A stretch of 64,000 nt of DNA. Origin: an uncultured Butyricicoccus sp. (GTDB taxonomy: Bacteria > Bacillota > Clostridia > Oscillospirales > Butyricicoccaceae). The position numbers and the translations under genes are program-made. The stretch's first letter is position 1; every line of letters starts with the position of its first letter. Where the stretch lies: assembly GCA_944384745.1 (NCBI GenBank), contig CALWUO010000002.1, positions 81,616 to 145,615 of the forward strand. Direction: 5' to 3'. Positions 43,262 through 53,159 of this stretch are shown here, one piece after another. The notes under the pieces are model-generated. The model saw only the letters and a program-made list of their open reading frames with translations. It did no database searches and was not told where the DNA came from.

Positions 43262-43708
43262 TCAATCCTTTACAATAAAATTATTATTCTTTTTAATATC
43301 TTTATGTTGATTTACTAAATCTTCTAAGGTTATATTATCAACATAATTATTTATAACCTGTGCAAAACCATTCCAAAATGATATAGTAGAACAATTATCA
43401 TTTCTAGGGCAAACAGCAGCATTTTTTTCAAGACATGCGATAGGTGCAAGACCACCTTCTGTAACACGCAGAATTTCACCAGCAGTATAAGAGCTTGCAG
43501 GTTTAGAAAGACGATAACCGCCTTGTGCACCACGAACAGAACGCAAAAGCCCTGCACGGCTAAGTTGATTTACAATTTGCTCAAGATATTTTATAGATAT
43601 GCCTTGACGAGAAGAAATTTCTTTTAGCGGAATGAAACTCCCGTGGTCATGTTCCGCAAGGTCAATCATAAGTCTGAGTGCATATCGTCCTTTTGTGGAA
43701 ACTTTCAT
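43262..43708 (-). CDS. Rrf2-family transcriptional regulator with a cluster-type Cys triad
   Basis: The winged-helix N terminus MKVSTKGRYALRLMIDLAEH and the recognition region SRAGLLRSVRGAQGGYRLSKP are typical of Rrf2 proteins. Cys92, Cys100 and Cys106 resemble the IscR-type iron-sulfur ligand triad, so it may sense iron-sulfur status, redox state or NO. CymR-like members lack this triad. GGAGG precedes the start. It is in a two-gene unit with pyrE; no isc or suf genes are nearby. Confidence 0.87.
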   Translation of the reverse strand: MKVSTKGRYALRLMIDLAEHDHGSFIPLKEISSRQGISIKYLEQIVNQLSRAGLLRSVRGAQGGYRLSKPASSYTAGEILRVTEGGLAPIACLEKNAAVCPRNDNCSTISFWNGFAQVINNYVDNITLEDLVNQHKDIKKNNNFIVKD

Positions 43709-43855
43709 GCATAATCCTCCAATAAATACACGTTAATGATATCATAAAAGTAATATAAACACAAGGTTTTAACACATATAAAAACAGTTGGCTTTACAAT
43801 ATATTTGCAATATGTTACACTAAAAACAACATTTTGTAATCATAGGAGGTTGACA

Positions 43856-44578
43856 ATGCTTACAGAATTTTCAAGAACTGAATTGCTTTTAGGCAGTGAG
43901 GCTATGAAAAAATTAATAAACGCTAAAGTAGCAGTTTTTGGCGTTGGTGGAGTTGGTGGAGCTTGTTGTGAAGTTCTCGCTAGAACTGGTATATCCAATA
44001 TCACTTTAATAGATGGTGATGATATTTCAATAACTAATAGAAATCGCCAAATTATCGCACTAAATTCAACAACTGGTATGTCAAAAGCCGTGGCAATGGC
44101 GGATAGAATTAAAGATATAAACCCAAACTGCAATGTAACAGCTTTAAAGCTTTTTCTAACTGAACAAAGTGATTTTGATTTTACTAAATTTGATTATATA
44201 ATAGATGCAATAGATACTGTATCTGCTAAACTTTTTATGATAGAAAAATGTTATAAACAAGGCGTTAATATCATTTCAAGTATGGGTACAGGAAATAAGC
44301 TTGACCCAACCAAATTTGAAGTAACAGATATTTATAAAACTTCGGTTTGCCCGCTCGCTAGAGTTATGAGAAAAGAACTCAAAAATCGAGGGGTTAAAAA
44401 ATTAAAAGTCGTATATTCAAAAGAAGAACCTCAAAAAATACCTAAAGAACGTTATCAAAACTGTCTGGAAGATAAAAAGGGTACAGCAGGTAGACCTGTA
44501 CCAGCTAGTATAGCTTTTGTTCCTCCTGTTGCAGGTATGATTATTGCTGGTGAGGTTATAAAAGATTTAATTAAATAA
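43856..44578 (+). CDS. tcdA: tRNA threonylcarbamoyladenosine dehydratase (TcdA/CsdL)
   Basis: An E1-like ATP-dependent enzyme that cyclises t6A37 of tRNA to ct6A. The adenylate-binding loop FGVGGVGG lies at residues 28-35, followed by LIDGDDISITNRNRQI, and ISSMGTGNKLDPTKFEVTDI is typical of TcdA. The frame extends upstream to 43805, but AGGAGG places the start at 43856. It shares a modification pathway with the Sua5-type gene at the window start, though 43 kb apart. Confidence 0.9.
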   Translation: MLTEFSRTELLLGSEAMKKLINAKVAVFGVGGVGGACCEVLARTGISNITLIDGDDISITNRNRQIIALNSTTGMSKAVAMADRIKDINPNCNVTALKLFLTEQSDFDFTKFDYIIDAIDTVSAKLFMIEKCYKQGVNIISSMGTGNKLDPTKFEVTDIYKTSVCPLARVMRKELKNRGVKKLKVVYSKEEPQKIPKERYQNCLEDKKGTAGRPVPASIAFVPPVAGMIIAGEVIKDLIK

Positions 44579-44596
44579 TGATTGTGAGCTGATTTT

Positions 44597-45217
44597 TTGA
44601 AAAATCCTGTTATCTGGTTTTTTCGTATTTTATGTGTAGCTTTTATAGGTGTAAATATATATCTTGAACACAGTGGTAAATTTATAATTGCACCTCGAAT
44701 AAAAGTTATTTTAGCTTTGATTTTTATAGTATTGCTTACCATTTCAATAAATCCATTTTCAGGTTCATCAAGTAAAAAAATTTGGTTATGGATATTGTTT
44801 TTATATTATCTTTGGGTGCTTGCAAACCTACTCTTTTTTGATGTAGGTTTTGGAAGAGATGCAGCACTAGGAGGTATAAACTTAAAGCCTTTTTACACAA
44901 TACGAAATTATTTGACCGCTTATAGACTCGGAAATATAACAAAAGAACTTGTTGTTATAAATATAATTGGAAATCTGGCAGCTTTTGCACCTATGGCAAT
45001 ATTTTTGCCTGCTCTTTTTAGGGTAGAGAATAACTTGTTAGTATTCTTTTTAACTATTTTCCTTATGGTTTCAACCGTTGAAGGGGTGCAGTATTTCACA
45101 CAAACAGGTAGTTGTGATGTAGATGATTTAATATTAAATGTAATTGGTGCTATGGCTTTATGGATTGTATTATTGCCATGGCGTATTATTATGAAATACA
45201 GGGGGCGTTGGCAATGA
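44597..45217 (+). CDS. VanZ-family membrane protein
   Basis: The 206-residue protein has five to six helices and the VanZ pattern: NLKPFYTIRNYL, then VINIIGNLAAFAPMAIFLP and the acidic GVQYFTQTGSCDVDDLILNVIGA. VanZ proteins lower teicoplanin susceptibility in one known case; most are of unknown function. The start is TTG with a weak ribosome-binding site, 18 bases after tcdA. Its TGA overlaps the ATG of tyrA (ATGA), so the two are coupled. Confidence 0.83.
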   Translation: MKNPVIWFFRILCVAFIGVNIYLEHSGKFIIAPRIKVILALIFIVLLTISINPFSGSSSKKIWLWILFLYYLWVLANLLFFDVGFGRDAALGGINLKPFYTIRNYLTAYRLGNITKELVVINIIGNLAAFAPMAIFLPALFRVENNLLVFFLTIFLMVSTVEGVQYFTQTGSCDVDDLILNVIGAMALWIVLLPWRIIMKYRGRWQ

Positions 45218-46050
45218 AAAAAAAGGTAATAATTGTTGGTTTAGGTCTTATGGGTGGCTCTATGGCAATGGCTATTCACAAATACACTGATAATGAAGTT
45301 TATGGATATAATCGCACACGTTCAGTGGCTGAAAGAGCATTAGCAGACGGTACATTAGATGGTATTGCCGATGATAATACAATAGCTGAGGCGGATATTA
45401 TGATTATCAGCCTTTATCCACAAGCAACTGTTGATTTTCTTTTAGAGAAAATGCCTAAAATGAAAAAAGGTGCTATTATAGTTGATTTAGTAGGCGTTAA
45501 AAAATATTTAGATGAAAAACTTACAGAACCTGCAAAGAAAGCTGGTGTACATTTTATAGGTGGTCACCCAATGGCAGGCAAAGAGTTTTCAGGTTATGCT
45601 TTTGCTGATGCTGACCTTTTTAAGGGTGCAAGTATGATTTTAGTACCTAATGATTCCAGTCCTTTATGGGCAGTAGATGAAATGGACGGTCTTTTTAATA
45701 CTTTGGGATTTAGTCAAGTTGTTCGTTGCTCGGCTGAACAACATGATGCTATGATTGCTTTTACATCTCAGCTTGCACATGTTGTATCAAGTGCTTATAT
45801 TAAAAGCCCTGAGGCACTTCGCCATAATGGTTATTCAGCGGGAAGTTATAAGGATTTAACCAGAGTTGCAAAGCTAAATGAAAATATGTGGACTGAGTTA
45901 TTTTTAAAGAATAAAGAGCCACTTGTTAAAGAAATTGATGAAATTATACTGCATTTAACAGAATATCGTGATGCTATTGCTAATAATGAAGAAGAACGTC
46001 TTTGCACTTTGCTTCGTGAAGGCAGAGAACGAAAGGAAAGCATAGGTTAA
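45214..46050 (+). CDS. tyrA: prephenate dehydrogenase
   Basis: It oxidises prephenate to 4-hydroxyphenylpyruvate in tyrosine synthesis. The NAD-binding motif GLGLMGGS lies at residues 9-16; FIGGHPMAGKEFSGY and the helical C-terminal domain are typical. There is no ACT domain, so feedback control may be weak. The upstream frame to 45160 is not used; the start at 45214 overlaps the VanZ stop. The final base of its stop is the first base of the next ATG. Confidence 0.92.
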   Translation: MKKKVIIVGLGLMGGSMAMAIHKYTDNEVYGYNRTRSVAERALADGTLDGIADDNTIAEADIMIISLYPQATVDFLLEKMPKMKKGAIIVDLVGVKKYLDEKLTEPAKKAGVHFIGGHPMAGKEFSGYAFADADLFKGASMILVPNDSSPLWAVDEMDGLFNTLGFSQVVRCSAEQHDAMIAFTSQLAHVVSSAYIKSPEALRHNGYSAGSYKDLTRVAKLNENMWTELFLKNKEPLVKEIDEIILHLTEYRDAIANNEEERLCTLLREGRERKESIG

Positions 46051-46409
46051 TGATGCTAGGCAAACGTATTCGCATACTTAGACATAAGTCTGGAATGACA
46101 CAAGGCGACCTTGCAAAAAAACTTGAAATATCTCAAAGTGCAGTTGGCATGTATGAACAGGGTAGACGTGAACCGCCTTATGATTTACTTATAAAAATAT
46201 CAAAGTTATTTGATGTAAAACTGGACTGGCTTTTATCAGATGATAAGGAATTAACAGAACTTGATGAGATGCTAGAGGATTTTTTTAAAACTATGCGGCA
46301 AAAATCTTATTTACAATTTAAAGGTGTTGTTCTTTCAAAGAATGATATAGAAAATATTATAATAGGCATAAAAATTGGTGCAGAAATTGCCATAAAACAA
46401 AATAAATAA
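46050..46409 (+). CDS. XRE-family HTH regulator
   Basis: Residues about 4-60 form an XRE helix-turn-helix (RIRILRHKSGMTQGDLAKKLEISQSAVGMYEQGRREPP). The remaining 60 residues resemble a small helical oligomerisation part, as in SinR-like proteins. Its ATG overlaps the tyrA stop, so it is the last gene of the tcdA-vanZ-tyrA unit. A second ATG directly follows the first. Its targets are unknown. Confidence 0.88.
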   Translation: MMLGKRIRILRHKSGMTQGDLAKKLEISQSAVGMYEQGRREPPYDLLIKISKLFDVKLDWLLSDDKELTELDEMLEDFFKTMRQKSYLQFKGVVLSKNDIENIIIGIKIGAEIAIKQNK

Positions 46410-46413
46410 ACTT

Positions 46414-46444
46414 AAACAGCTACCACTTATGGTAGCTGTTTTTA
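46414..46444. terminator. terminator between the XRE gene and araR
   Basis: AACAGCTACCA/TGGTAGCTGTT stem around a four-base loop, followed by T residues; it serves the plus-strand unit and probably araR. Confidence 0.8.
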
Positions 46445-47512
46445 ACTGCTCTCTTTTTCTATTAGCGTCCATGGTGCAAGTTCAGATGAACATTTTTCAT
46501 GATTTAAAAGCTTAATCATAATTTTTGATGCTGTACGACCAATATTATGTATTCCATGCGATAATGAAGTTATTCTAGGAATGGACAGTTCACTATATTG
46601 ACTGTTATCAAAACTAACTATGCTTAAATCATCAGGAATTTTTATTCCAATTTTGTTTAAATGATTTACAAGCCTGCTTGCAATTTCATCATTATAACAG
46701 ATAACAGCAGTACAACCATCTAATATAGGCAAAATTTGTTCTATCCCTTTATTGTTATGTATAAGCTGATTTTTAAATTCGGTATTATACCAAAAAATTT
46801 GACTATCATCAAATTGTAAATTTAAATTACGCAATGTGTCTATATAACCAGAATATCGCTTATAACCTTGTATATCATCATTTTTAAAAATACCTGCAAT
46901 TTTTCTGTGACCTTTATCATATAAATAATTAACTAGCATTTGTCCGCCTGAATAATTGTCTTCAAGCACAGAATAACATTCAGATAACTCAGGATAATTG
47001 CTATGTAAAAATACAATAGGGATATTTTTTGCTATTAGCTTTTTATATAAATCAATATTTGGATTAGGTAAACTACTTTTTGTACCCTCTACCAAAACTC
47101 CATTTAAATTATCAATAGATAATAAATTTTTAAGCACCTTTCTTTCATTCCAAACCTGATTTTGTGTTGCAAATAATAAAGGTGTGCAATTATTAACCGA
47201 AAGAACATTTTCAATTTCCCTTAAAATGCTTGGGAAAATATAATCACTTATATAAGATGTAACAACGGCTATAACTCTAAGAGATTTTTGTGAAACCTTG
47301 GATAAATCACATATATGAGAACCACTGCCTTGTTTACGCTCTATTAGCCCGTCTGATACAAGTATAGACAAGGCTTGTCTAATGGTTTGTCGGCTTGCTT
47401 CAAATTTATTGCATAATTCTTGTTCGGTTGGAAGCATCATTTTATCATTATATACATCGTTTATAATATCATTTTTTAGCTTATCAGCTATTATTTTATA
47501 TTTAGGTGGCAT
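46442..47512 (-). CDS. araR: AraR-type arabinose repressor (GntR DNA-binding domain, LacI-type sensor)
   Basis: An N-terminal GntR winged helix (YKIIADKLKNDIIND..MMLPTEQELCNKFEASRQTIRQALS) is fused to a periplasmic-binding-like LacI/GalR effector domain (AVVTSYISDYIFPSILREIE and IPDDLSIVSFDNSQYSE), the defining AraR architecture. Length is 356. The frame reaches 47617, but the likely start is 47512. It diverges from araB-araA, so arabinose-relieved repression of that unit is inferred. A large palindrome at 47533-47563 directly upstream suggests autoregulation. Confidence 0.9.
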   Translation of the reverse strand: MPPKYKIIADKLKNDIINDVYNDKMMLPTEQELCNKFEASRQTIRQALSILVSDGLIERKQGSGSHICDLSKVSQKSLRVIAVVTSYISDYIFPSILREIENVLSVNNCTPLLFATQNQVWNERKVLKNLLSIDNLNGVLVEGTKSSLPNPNIDLYKKLIAKNIPIVFLHSNYPELSECYSVLEDNYSGGQMLVNYLYDKGHRKIAGIFKNDDIQGYKRYSGYIDTLRNLNLQFDDSQIFWYNTEFKNQLIHNNKGIEQILPILDGCTAVICYNDEIASRLVNHLNKIGIKIPDDLSIVSFDNSQYSELSIPRITSLSHGIHNIGRTASKIMIKLLNHEKCSSELAPWTLIEKESS

Positions 47513-47532
47513 GAAAAGCACTTCTTTCATAT

Positions 47533-47563
47533 CAAATATATTATACACAGTATAATATATTTG
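47533..47563. promoter_or_regulatory. 31-bp inverted repeat upstream of araR
   Basis: CAAATATATTATA and TATAATATATTTG are perfect 13-base arms around a five-base spacer, 20 bases upstream of the araR start. It overlaps the likely -10 on either strand. It may be an AraR operator for autoregulation. TTTGTATT occurs here and at about 47713 and 47747, which may mark half-sites in the divergent region. Confidence 0.55.
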
Positions 47564-47794
47564 TATTGTTTTATCAAGTTTTATTAAAAGATTATTTTGC
47601 TTTGTATAAAATGACAATATATTAGATAAATTACATTAAAATAAAATAAAAGTCTTTATATAGGTTTTTTATGAAAAATAACAATAAAGTATACTTTTTT
47701 AAAAATATAAAAATTTGTATTTAAAATAAAACTTTATTTAAAATAATTTGTATTGTTAATGCATATGAAAAAAATAAATTATACCGACAAATTA

Positions 47795-47824
47795 TTGACA
47801 TTTGTTTTTTTAAAGGTCTATACT
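47795..47824 (+). promoter_or_regulatory. candidate promoter of araB-araA
   Basis: TTGACA at 47795-47800 and TATACT at 47819-47824 are 18 bases apart, 37 bases before the araB start. No further gene is seen in 47564-47861. Confidence 0.6.
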
Positions 47825-47861
47825 ACATTTAGAACAAATCAGATTTAAGGGGCGTTCTTAA

Positions 47862-49454
47862 ATGGATAAAAACGAAATTAAAAATTTAATTGAGTCAGCT
47901 AAAACTTATTTAGGTATAGAACTAGGCTCTACTAGAATAAAAGCAGTTTTAATTGCACCTAATCACAGCACAATCGCCTCTAGCGATTTTGGTTGGGAAA
48001 ATAAATATGAAGATGGTTACTGGACTTATCATATGGAAGATGTTTGGACAGGATTACAAGCTGTTTTTGCATCTTTATCACAAAATATTAAAAATGAATA
48101 TGGCGTTACCTTAAAACGTGTTGCATCAATGGGTTTTTCGGCTATGATGCATGGTTATATACCTCTTGATAAGGATAATAATTTACTTGTTCCATTTAGA
48201 ACTTGGCGAAATACCACAACTGGTAAAGCAGCATCTGAACTCACTGAAAAATTTAAATTTAATATTCCGCAGCGTTGGTCTATTGCACATTTATATCAAG
48301 CAATGTTGAACGGTGAAAAACATGTCGAAAATATAAGCTTTTTAACAACACTTGCAGGCTATGTACATTATATGTTAACAGGTGAAAAGGTACTTGGTAT
48401 AGGTGAAGCAAGCGGAATGTTTCCAATTGATAGTGAAATAAATGATTATAATAGTAAAATGCTTGATATTTTTGATGGTTTGGCAAGTGATATGCCATGG
48501 AAAATTAGAAATATTTTACCTAAAGTATTAAATGCGGGTGAAGCTTCAGGAGTGCTTACAGAGGAGGGGGCAAAACTTCTTGACCCTACTGGAACTCTTG
48601 AAGCAGGTATTCCACTTTGTCCACCAGAAGGCGATGCTGGAACTGGTATGGTTGCCACAAATGCAGTAGCGGTTAGAACAGGTAATGTTTCAGCAGGTAC
48701 TTCAGTTTTTGGCATGATTGTACTTGAAAAAGCACTTTCTAAAGTTTATGAAGAAATTGATATGGTAACTACACCAACTGGTAAACCTGTTGCTATGGTT
48801 CACTGTAATAACTGCACAAATGAAATAAACGCTTGGGCGACTGTATTTAAGGATTTCCTTGTTTCAATCGGTCAAACTCCAGATATGAATAAAATTTTTA
48901 CAGCTATGTTTACAGAGGCTTTAAATGGTGAAACTGATGCTGGTGGATTATTGCTTTATAACTATCTATCAGGTGAGCCAATAACAGGACTTACAGAGGG
49001 TAGACCACTTCTTGCGAGAACTCCAGAGGGTAAACTGAATTTTGCAAACTTTATGCGTGCACAGCTTTATTCAGCTCTTGCAACATTAAAAGTTGGCATG
49101 GATATTTTAATAAATGAAAATGTAGCTATCGATAAGCTTTTAGGTCATGGCGGATACTTTAAAACACCTATTGTCGGTCAGCGACTTATGGCAGCAGCTA
49201 CAAATGCACCTGTTTCTGTTATGCAAACTGCAAGTGAAGGCGGTGCTTGGGGTATGGCAATTCTTGCCGCTTATATGTCACAAAAAGCAGATAATGAAAC
49301 ATTAGAAGCTTATCTTGATAATAAGGTATTTGCAAATCAGCCTGTTACAACTGTTGAACCACAACAGGAAGATATAGAAGGTTTTAAAGTGTTTATGAAA
49401 AATTATATTGCAGGTCTTGAAATTGAAAAGTCTGCATGTGTAAATCTTAAATAA
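47862..49454 (+). CDS. araB: FGGY-family carbohydrate kinase, probable L-ribulokinase
   Basis: The product phosphorylates a sugar, most likely L-ribulose, given its position between araR and araA. The N-terminal FGGY phosphate-binding loop is [16 protein letters not shown] near residues 17-32; the second domain has [14 protein letters not shown] and [19 protein letters not shown], then [16 protein letters not shown]. Length 530 is typical of this AraB-like clostridial group. AAGGGG precedes the start, and araA follows after 21 bases. Confidence 0.85.
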   Translation: MDKNEIKNLIESAKTYLGIELGSTRIKAVLIAPNHSTIASSDFGWENKYEDGYWTYHMEDVWTGLQAVFASLSQNIKNEYGVTLKRVASMGFSAMMHGYIPLDKDNNLLVPFRTWRNTTTGKAASELTEKFKFNIPQRWSIAHLYQAMLNGEKHVENISFLTTLAGYVHYMLTGEKVLGIGEASGMFPIDSEINDYNSKMLDIFDGLASDMPWKIRNILPKVLNAGEASGVLTEEGAKLLDPTGTLEAGIPLCPPEGDAGTGMVATNAVAVRTGNVSAGTSVFGMIVLEKALSKVYEEIDMVTTPTGKPVAMVHCNNCTNEINAWATVFKDFLVSIGQTPDMNKIFTAMFTEALNGETDAGGLLLYNYLSGEPITGLTEGRPLLARTPEGKLNFANFMRAQLYSALATLKVGMDILINENVAIDKLLGHGGYFKTPIVGQRLMAAATNAPVSVMQTASEGGAWGMAILAAYMSQKADNETLEAYLDNKVFANQPVTTVEPQQEDIEGFKVFMKNYIAGLEIEKSACVNLK

Positions 49455-49475
49455 TAATTTTAGGAGGGCAAAATA

Positions 49476-50939
49476 ATGAAAGAATTTTGGTTTGTAGTAG
49501 GTAGTCAGTTTTTATATGGTCAAGAAGTGCTTGAAACAGTTGCAAAAAGAGCAGCTGAGATGACAGAAAAATTAAATGCTTCAGGCAATCTGCCTTGCAA
49601 GCTTGTTTATAAAGTAACAGCTAAAACTAATAAGGAAATCACTGATATAGTTAAAGAAGCTAATCATGATGATAATTGTCTAGGTATCATCACTTGGTGT
49701 CACACATTTAGTCCATCTAAAATGTGGATTAATGGTTTTGTAAATCTGCAAAAGCCATATTGTCATTTTGCAACACAGTATAACAGAGAAATCCCTAATA
49801 ATGAAATTGATATGGATTTCATGAATTTAAATCAAGCAGCTCATGGCGATAGGGAACATGGTTTTATTGCAGCTCGTCTGCGTATGCCTCGTAAGGTTAT
49901 TGCTGGTTATTGGCAAGATGAAGCTGTACAAAAACGCATTGGCAGTTGGATGCGTGCAGCCATTGGTGTTGCAGTTAGTAAGGAACTAAAGGTTATGCGT
50001 TTTGGCGATAATATGCGTGAAGTTGCAGTTACTGAGGGCGACAAAGTAGAAGTACAAGCAAAACTTGGTTGGCAGGTTAACACTTGGCCAGTAGGTAAAC
50101 TGGTTGATACCATGAATAATGTGACCGAACAGGAAATAGACGAGCTAATGAACGTTTACAAGTCTAATTATGATATTGCAACAGATAAAATTGATACTAT
50201 TCGTTATCAAGCTCGTGAAGAAATTGCAATGAAGAAAATGATGGACGCAGAGGGCTGTAAAGCATTTTCTAATACATTCCAAGACCTTTATGGAATGAAA
50301 CAACTCCCAGGACTTGCAAGCCAGCATTTAATGGCTCAGGGTTATGGTTATGGCGGTGAAGGTGACTGGAAAGTTGCAGCAATGACCACTATAATGAAAG
50401 CTATGGGCGAAAATGGTAACGGTGCATCTGTATTTATGGAAGATTATACATATCATCTTGTTGAAGGTCAGGAATACAGCCTTGGTGCACATATGCTAGA
50501 GGTTTGTCCATCTTGTGCAGCAGCTCGCCCACGAATTGAGGTTCACCCTCTTGGTATTGGTGATAGAGAAGACCCAGCTCGTTTGGTATTTGAGGGAAAA
50601 GCGGGCGACGCTATTGTTGTAAGTCTTATTGATATGGGCGGCAGACTTCGTTTAATCTGTCAAGATATTCATTGCGTAAAACCTATTATGGAAATGCCAA
50701 ATCTGCCAGTTGCTCGTGTTATGTGGAAAGCTGAACCTAATTTAACCACTGGTGTAGAATGTTGGATTACTGCTGGTGGTGCTCATCATACCGTTCTTAG
50801 CTATGATGTAACAGCTGAACAGATGAAAGATTGGGCAACTATGATGGATATTGAATTTGTACATATCACAAAGGATACAACCGTAGAGTCATTAGAACAA
50901 CAATTGTTCTTGAATGACCTTGCTTGGAAACTAAAATAA
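49476..50939 (+). CDS. araA: L-arabinose isomerase
   Basis: It converts L-arabinose to L-ribulose with Mn2+. The start MKEFWFVVGSQFLYGQEVLE and motifs CLGIITWCHTFSPSKMWI, MDLNQAAHGDREHGFI-like and FMEDYTYHLVEGQEY are characteristic; 487 residues is close to normal. AGGAGGG precedes the ATG. It closes the araB-araA operon; L-ribulose-5-phosphate epimerase (araD) and an arabinose transporter are not in this window. Confidence 0.96.
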   Translation: MKEFWFVVGSQFLYGQEVLETVAKRAAEMTEKLNASGNLPCKLVYKVTAKTNKEITDIVKEANHDDNCLGIITWCHTFSPSKMWINGFVNLQKPYCHFATQYNREIPNNEIDMDFMNLNQAAHGDREHGFIAARLRMPRKVIAGYWQDEAVQKRIGSWMRAAIGVAVSKELKVMRFGDNMREVAVTEGDKVEVQAKLGWQVNTWPVGKLVDTMNNVTEQEIDELMNVYKSNYDIATDKIDTIRYQAREEIAMKKMMDAEGCKAFSNTFQDLYGMKQLPGLASQHLMAQGYGYGGEGDWKVAAMTTIMKAMGENGNGASVFMEDYTYHLVEGQEYSLGAHMLEVCPSCAAARPRIEVHPLGIGDREDPARLVFEGKAGDAIVVSLIDMGGRLRLICQDIHCVKPIMEMPNLPVARVMWKAEPNLTTGVECWITAGGAHHTVLSYDVTAEQMKDWATMMDIEFVHITKDTTVESLEQQLFLNDLAWKLK

Positions 50940-50960
50940 AATTTCTTTTCTTTTATAGAA

Positions 50961-50995
50961 AAAGCTCCAGTTTAAATCTGGAGCTTTAAATTTTG
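50961..50995 (+). terminator. terminator of araB-araA
   Basis: AAAGCTCCAG/CTGGAGCTTT stem with a T-rich tail. Confidence 0.8.
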
Positions 50996-51000
50996 CTTGT

Positions 51001-51034
51001 AAAATAAAAAATCTGACACCAAAGTATCAGATTT
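51001..51034 (-). terminator. terminator of tRNA-Gln(CTG)
   Basis: On the minus strand AAATCTGA/TCAGATTT stem followed by T residues. Confidence 0.75.
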
Positions 51035-51036
51035 AA

Positions 51037-51110
51037 TGGCAGCCGAAGAAGGATTCGAACCCTCACAAACAGAGTCAGAGTCTGTCGTGCTACCTTTACA
51101 CAATTCGGCT
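51037..51110 (-). tRNA. tRNA-Gln (anticodon CTG)
   Basis: A 74-base tRNA on the minus strand with acceptor AGCCGAA/TTCGGCT, anticodon stem ACAGA/TCTGT around loop CTCTGAC, GGTTCGAATCC T-arm and encoded CCA. It is separate from the UUG isoacceptor in the tRNA cluster. Confidence 0.95.
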
Positions 51111-51323
51111 AAATATTCAATTGGCTTAACTGACAAAAAGTATTATATCTAAATATAAAATAAAAGTCAAGCATTTTTTTGAAAAATTTTAAGAAAATCT
51201 AACAGTTTTTTTTCACGGTCATTTGCTAAAATTCTGTACATAAGTATATGGAAATAATATTAAACACAAGATATAATAAAATACGAATGAAAGTGTAATT
51301 ATTAGTCGTTAACAGGAGGACAC

Positions 51324-53141
51324 ATGATTAGAAACGATTTAAGAAATATTGCTATTATTGCCCACGTTGACCACGGTAAAACAACATTGGTTGACCAAAT
51401 GTTAAAACAAGCGGGTACATTCCGTGAAAATCAAGTGGTTGAAGAACGTGTAATGGATTCAAATGATATTGAGCGTGAACGTGGTATCACTATTCTTGCT
51501 AAAAACACATCTCTTCATTATAAGGATACTAAAATTAATATTGTAGATACCCCAGGACATGCTGATTTCTCTGGTGAGGTAGAACGTATTTTAAAAATGG
51601 TTGATGGTGTTATTCTGCTTGTAGATGCGGCAGAAGGTCCTATGCCTCAAACACGTTTTGTGCTTCAAAAAGCTTTAGAGTTCGGTCACAAAATTATTAT
51701 TGTTGTAAATAAAATTGATAGACCAGATGCAAGACTTAATGAAGTTGGTGATGAAGTATTAGAGTTGCTTCTAACCCTTGATGCAACTGATGAACAGTTG
51801 GACAGTCCAATTATTTACTGCTCTGGTCGTGATGGCACAGCTTCTATGTCACCAGATGTTAAAGGTGAAGACCTTGTTCCACTGTTTGAAAATATACTTT
51901 CTCATATTCCAGGTCCTGAAGTTGATATGGAGGGTGACACTCAAATGCTGATTTCCTCTATTGACTACAATGAATATGTCGGAAGAATTGGTATTGGTAG
52001 AATTGAACGTGGTACATTAAAGGTAGGTCAACAAGTTACCGTTTGTGATTATCATCAAAGTATCAAGCCTTATAACTCTAAGATTGTTTCCCTTTATGCA
52101 ATTGAAGGTTTAGTTCGTACACCTGTTGATGAAATGAAAGCGGGCGATATTGTTTGTTTCTCTGGTATTGAAAATATAACTATCGGTGAAACATTATGTG
52201 CTGTTGGCACAAATGAGCCTTTACCATTTGTTAAAATCTCTGAGCCTACTGTTGAAATGTACTTTTCTGTAAACGATTCTCCATTTGCAGGTAAGGAAGG
52301 TAAGTTTGTAACTTCTCGTCATCTGCGTGAACGTCTATTTAAAGAATTACTGCGTGATGTTTCGCTTAGAGTTTCAGAAACAGATTCAACCGACTCATTT
52401 AGAGTTGCTGGACGTGGTGAAATGCACCTTTCTATTTTAATCGAAAATTTAAGACGTGAGGGTTATGAGTTCCAAGTAGGTGCACCTAAAGCTATGATGA
52501 AAGAAATTGATGGCGTTAAGTGTGAACCTATTGAACGTATGATTGCCGATGTTCCTCAAGAGTCTTTAGGCTCTGTTATGGAAAAGATGGGTTCTCGTAA
52601 GGGTGAACTTGTGACAATGAGCCCTAAGGGTGACGACCGAATGAGAGTTGAATTTTTAATTCCTGCTCGTGGTTTGTTTGGATATCGCAGTGAGTTCTTA
52701 ACTGATACAAAAGGTGAGGGCGTTATGAATACTGTATTCCATGATTATCAGCCATATAAAGGCGAAATCCAAAAGCGTTCTATTGGTGCTCTAATCGCAT
52801 TTGAAACAGGTGAGGCTGTCACTTATGGTTTGTTTAATGCTCAAGAACGTGGTACACTATTTATTGGTGCAGGTACTCAAGTTTATGAAGGTATGATTGT
52901 AGGTAGTACACCAACAGGTGAAGACATCGCTGTAAACGTTTGTAAGAAAAAACAACTTACTAATACTCGTGCCTCTGGTTCTGATGATGCACTTCGTTTA
53001 ATTCCACCTCGTCAGATGTCTATTGAATCAGCACTTGAATTTATTGGTGATGATGAAATGCTTGAAATTACACCAAAGAGTCTGCGTATTCGTAAGAAGA
53101 TTTTATCTAATCAACTGCGTATGAAGAAAACAAAAGGATAA
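51324..53141 (+). CDS. typA: translational GTPase TypA/BipA
   Basis: A ribosome-associated GTPase related to EF-G and LepA that helps ribosome assembly and stress adaptation. G1 is AHVDHGKTT at residues 13-21, G2 [10 protein letters not shown]3 DTPGHADF and G4 NKIDRPDAR. The C-terminal [34 protein letters not shown] is TypA-specific. Length 605 is normal. AGGAGG precedes the ATG; ridA follows after 18 bases. Confidence 0.96.
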   Translation: MIRNDLRNIAIIAHVDHGKTTLVDQMLKQAGTFRENQVVEERVMDSNDIERERGITILAKNTSLHYKDTKINIVDTPGHADFSGEVERILKMVDGVILLVDAAEGPMPQTRFVLQKALEFGHKIIIVVNKIDRPDARLNEVGDEVLELLLTLDATDEQLDSPIIYCSGRDGTASMSPDVKGEDLVPLFENILSHIPGPEVDMEGDTQMLISSIDYNEYVGRIGIGRIERGTLKVGQQVTVCDYHQSIKPYNSKIVSLYAIEGLVRTPVDEMKAGDIVCFSGIENITIGETLCAVGTNEPLPFVKISEPTVEMYFSVNDSPFAGKEGKFVTSRHLRERLFKELLRDVSLRVSETDSTDSFRVAGRGEMHLSILIENLRREGYEFQVGAPKAMMKEIDGVKCEPIERMIADVPQESLGSVMEKMGSRKGELVTMSPKGDDRMRVEFLIPARGLFGYRSEFLTDTKGEGVMNTVFHDYQPYKGEIQKRSIGALIAFETGEAVTYGLFNAQERGTLFIGAGTQVYEGMIVGSTPTGEDIAVNVCKKKQLTNTRASGSDDALRLIPPRQMSIESALEFIGDDEMLEITPKSLRIRKKILSNQLRMKKTKG

Positions 53142-53159
53142 TAAAAGGAGTAATAAAAA

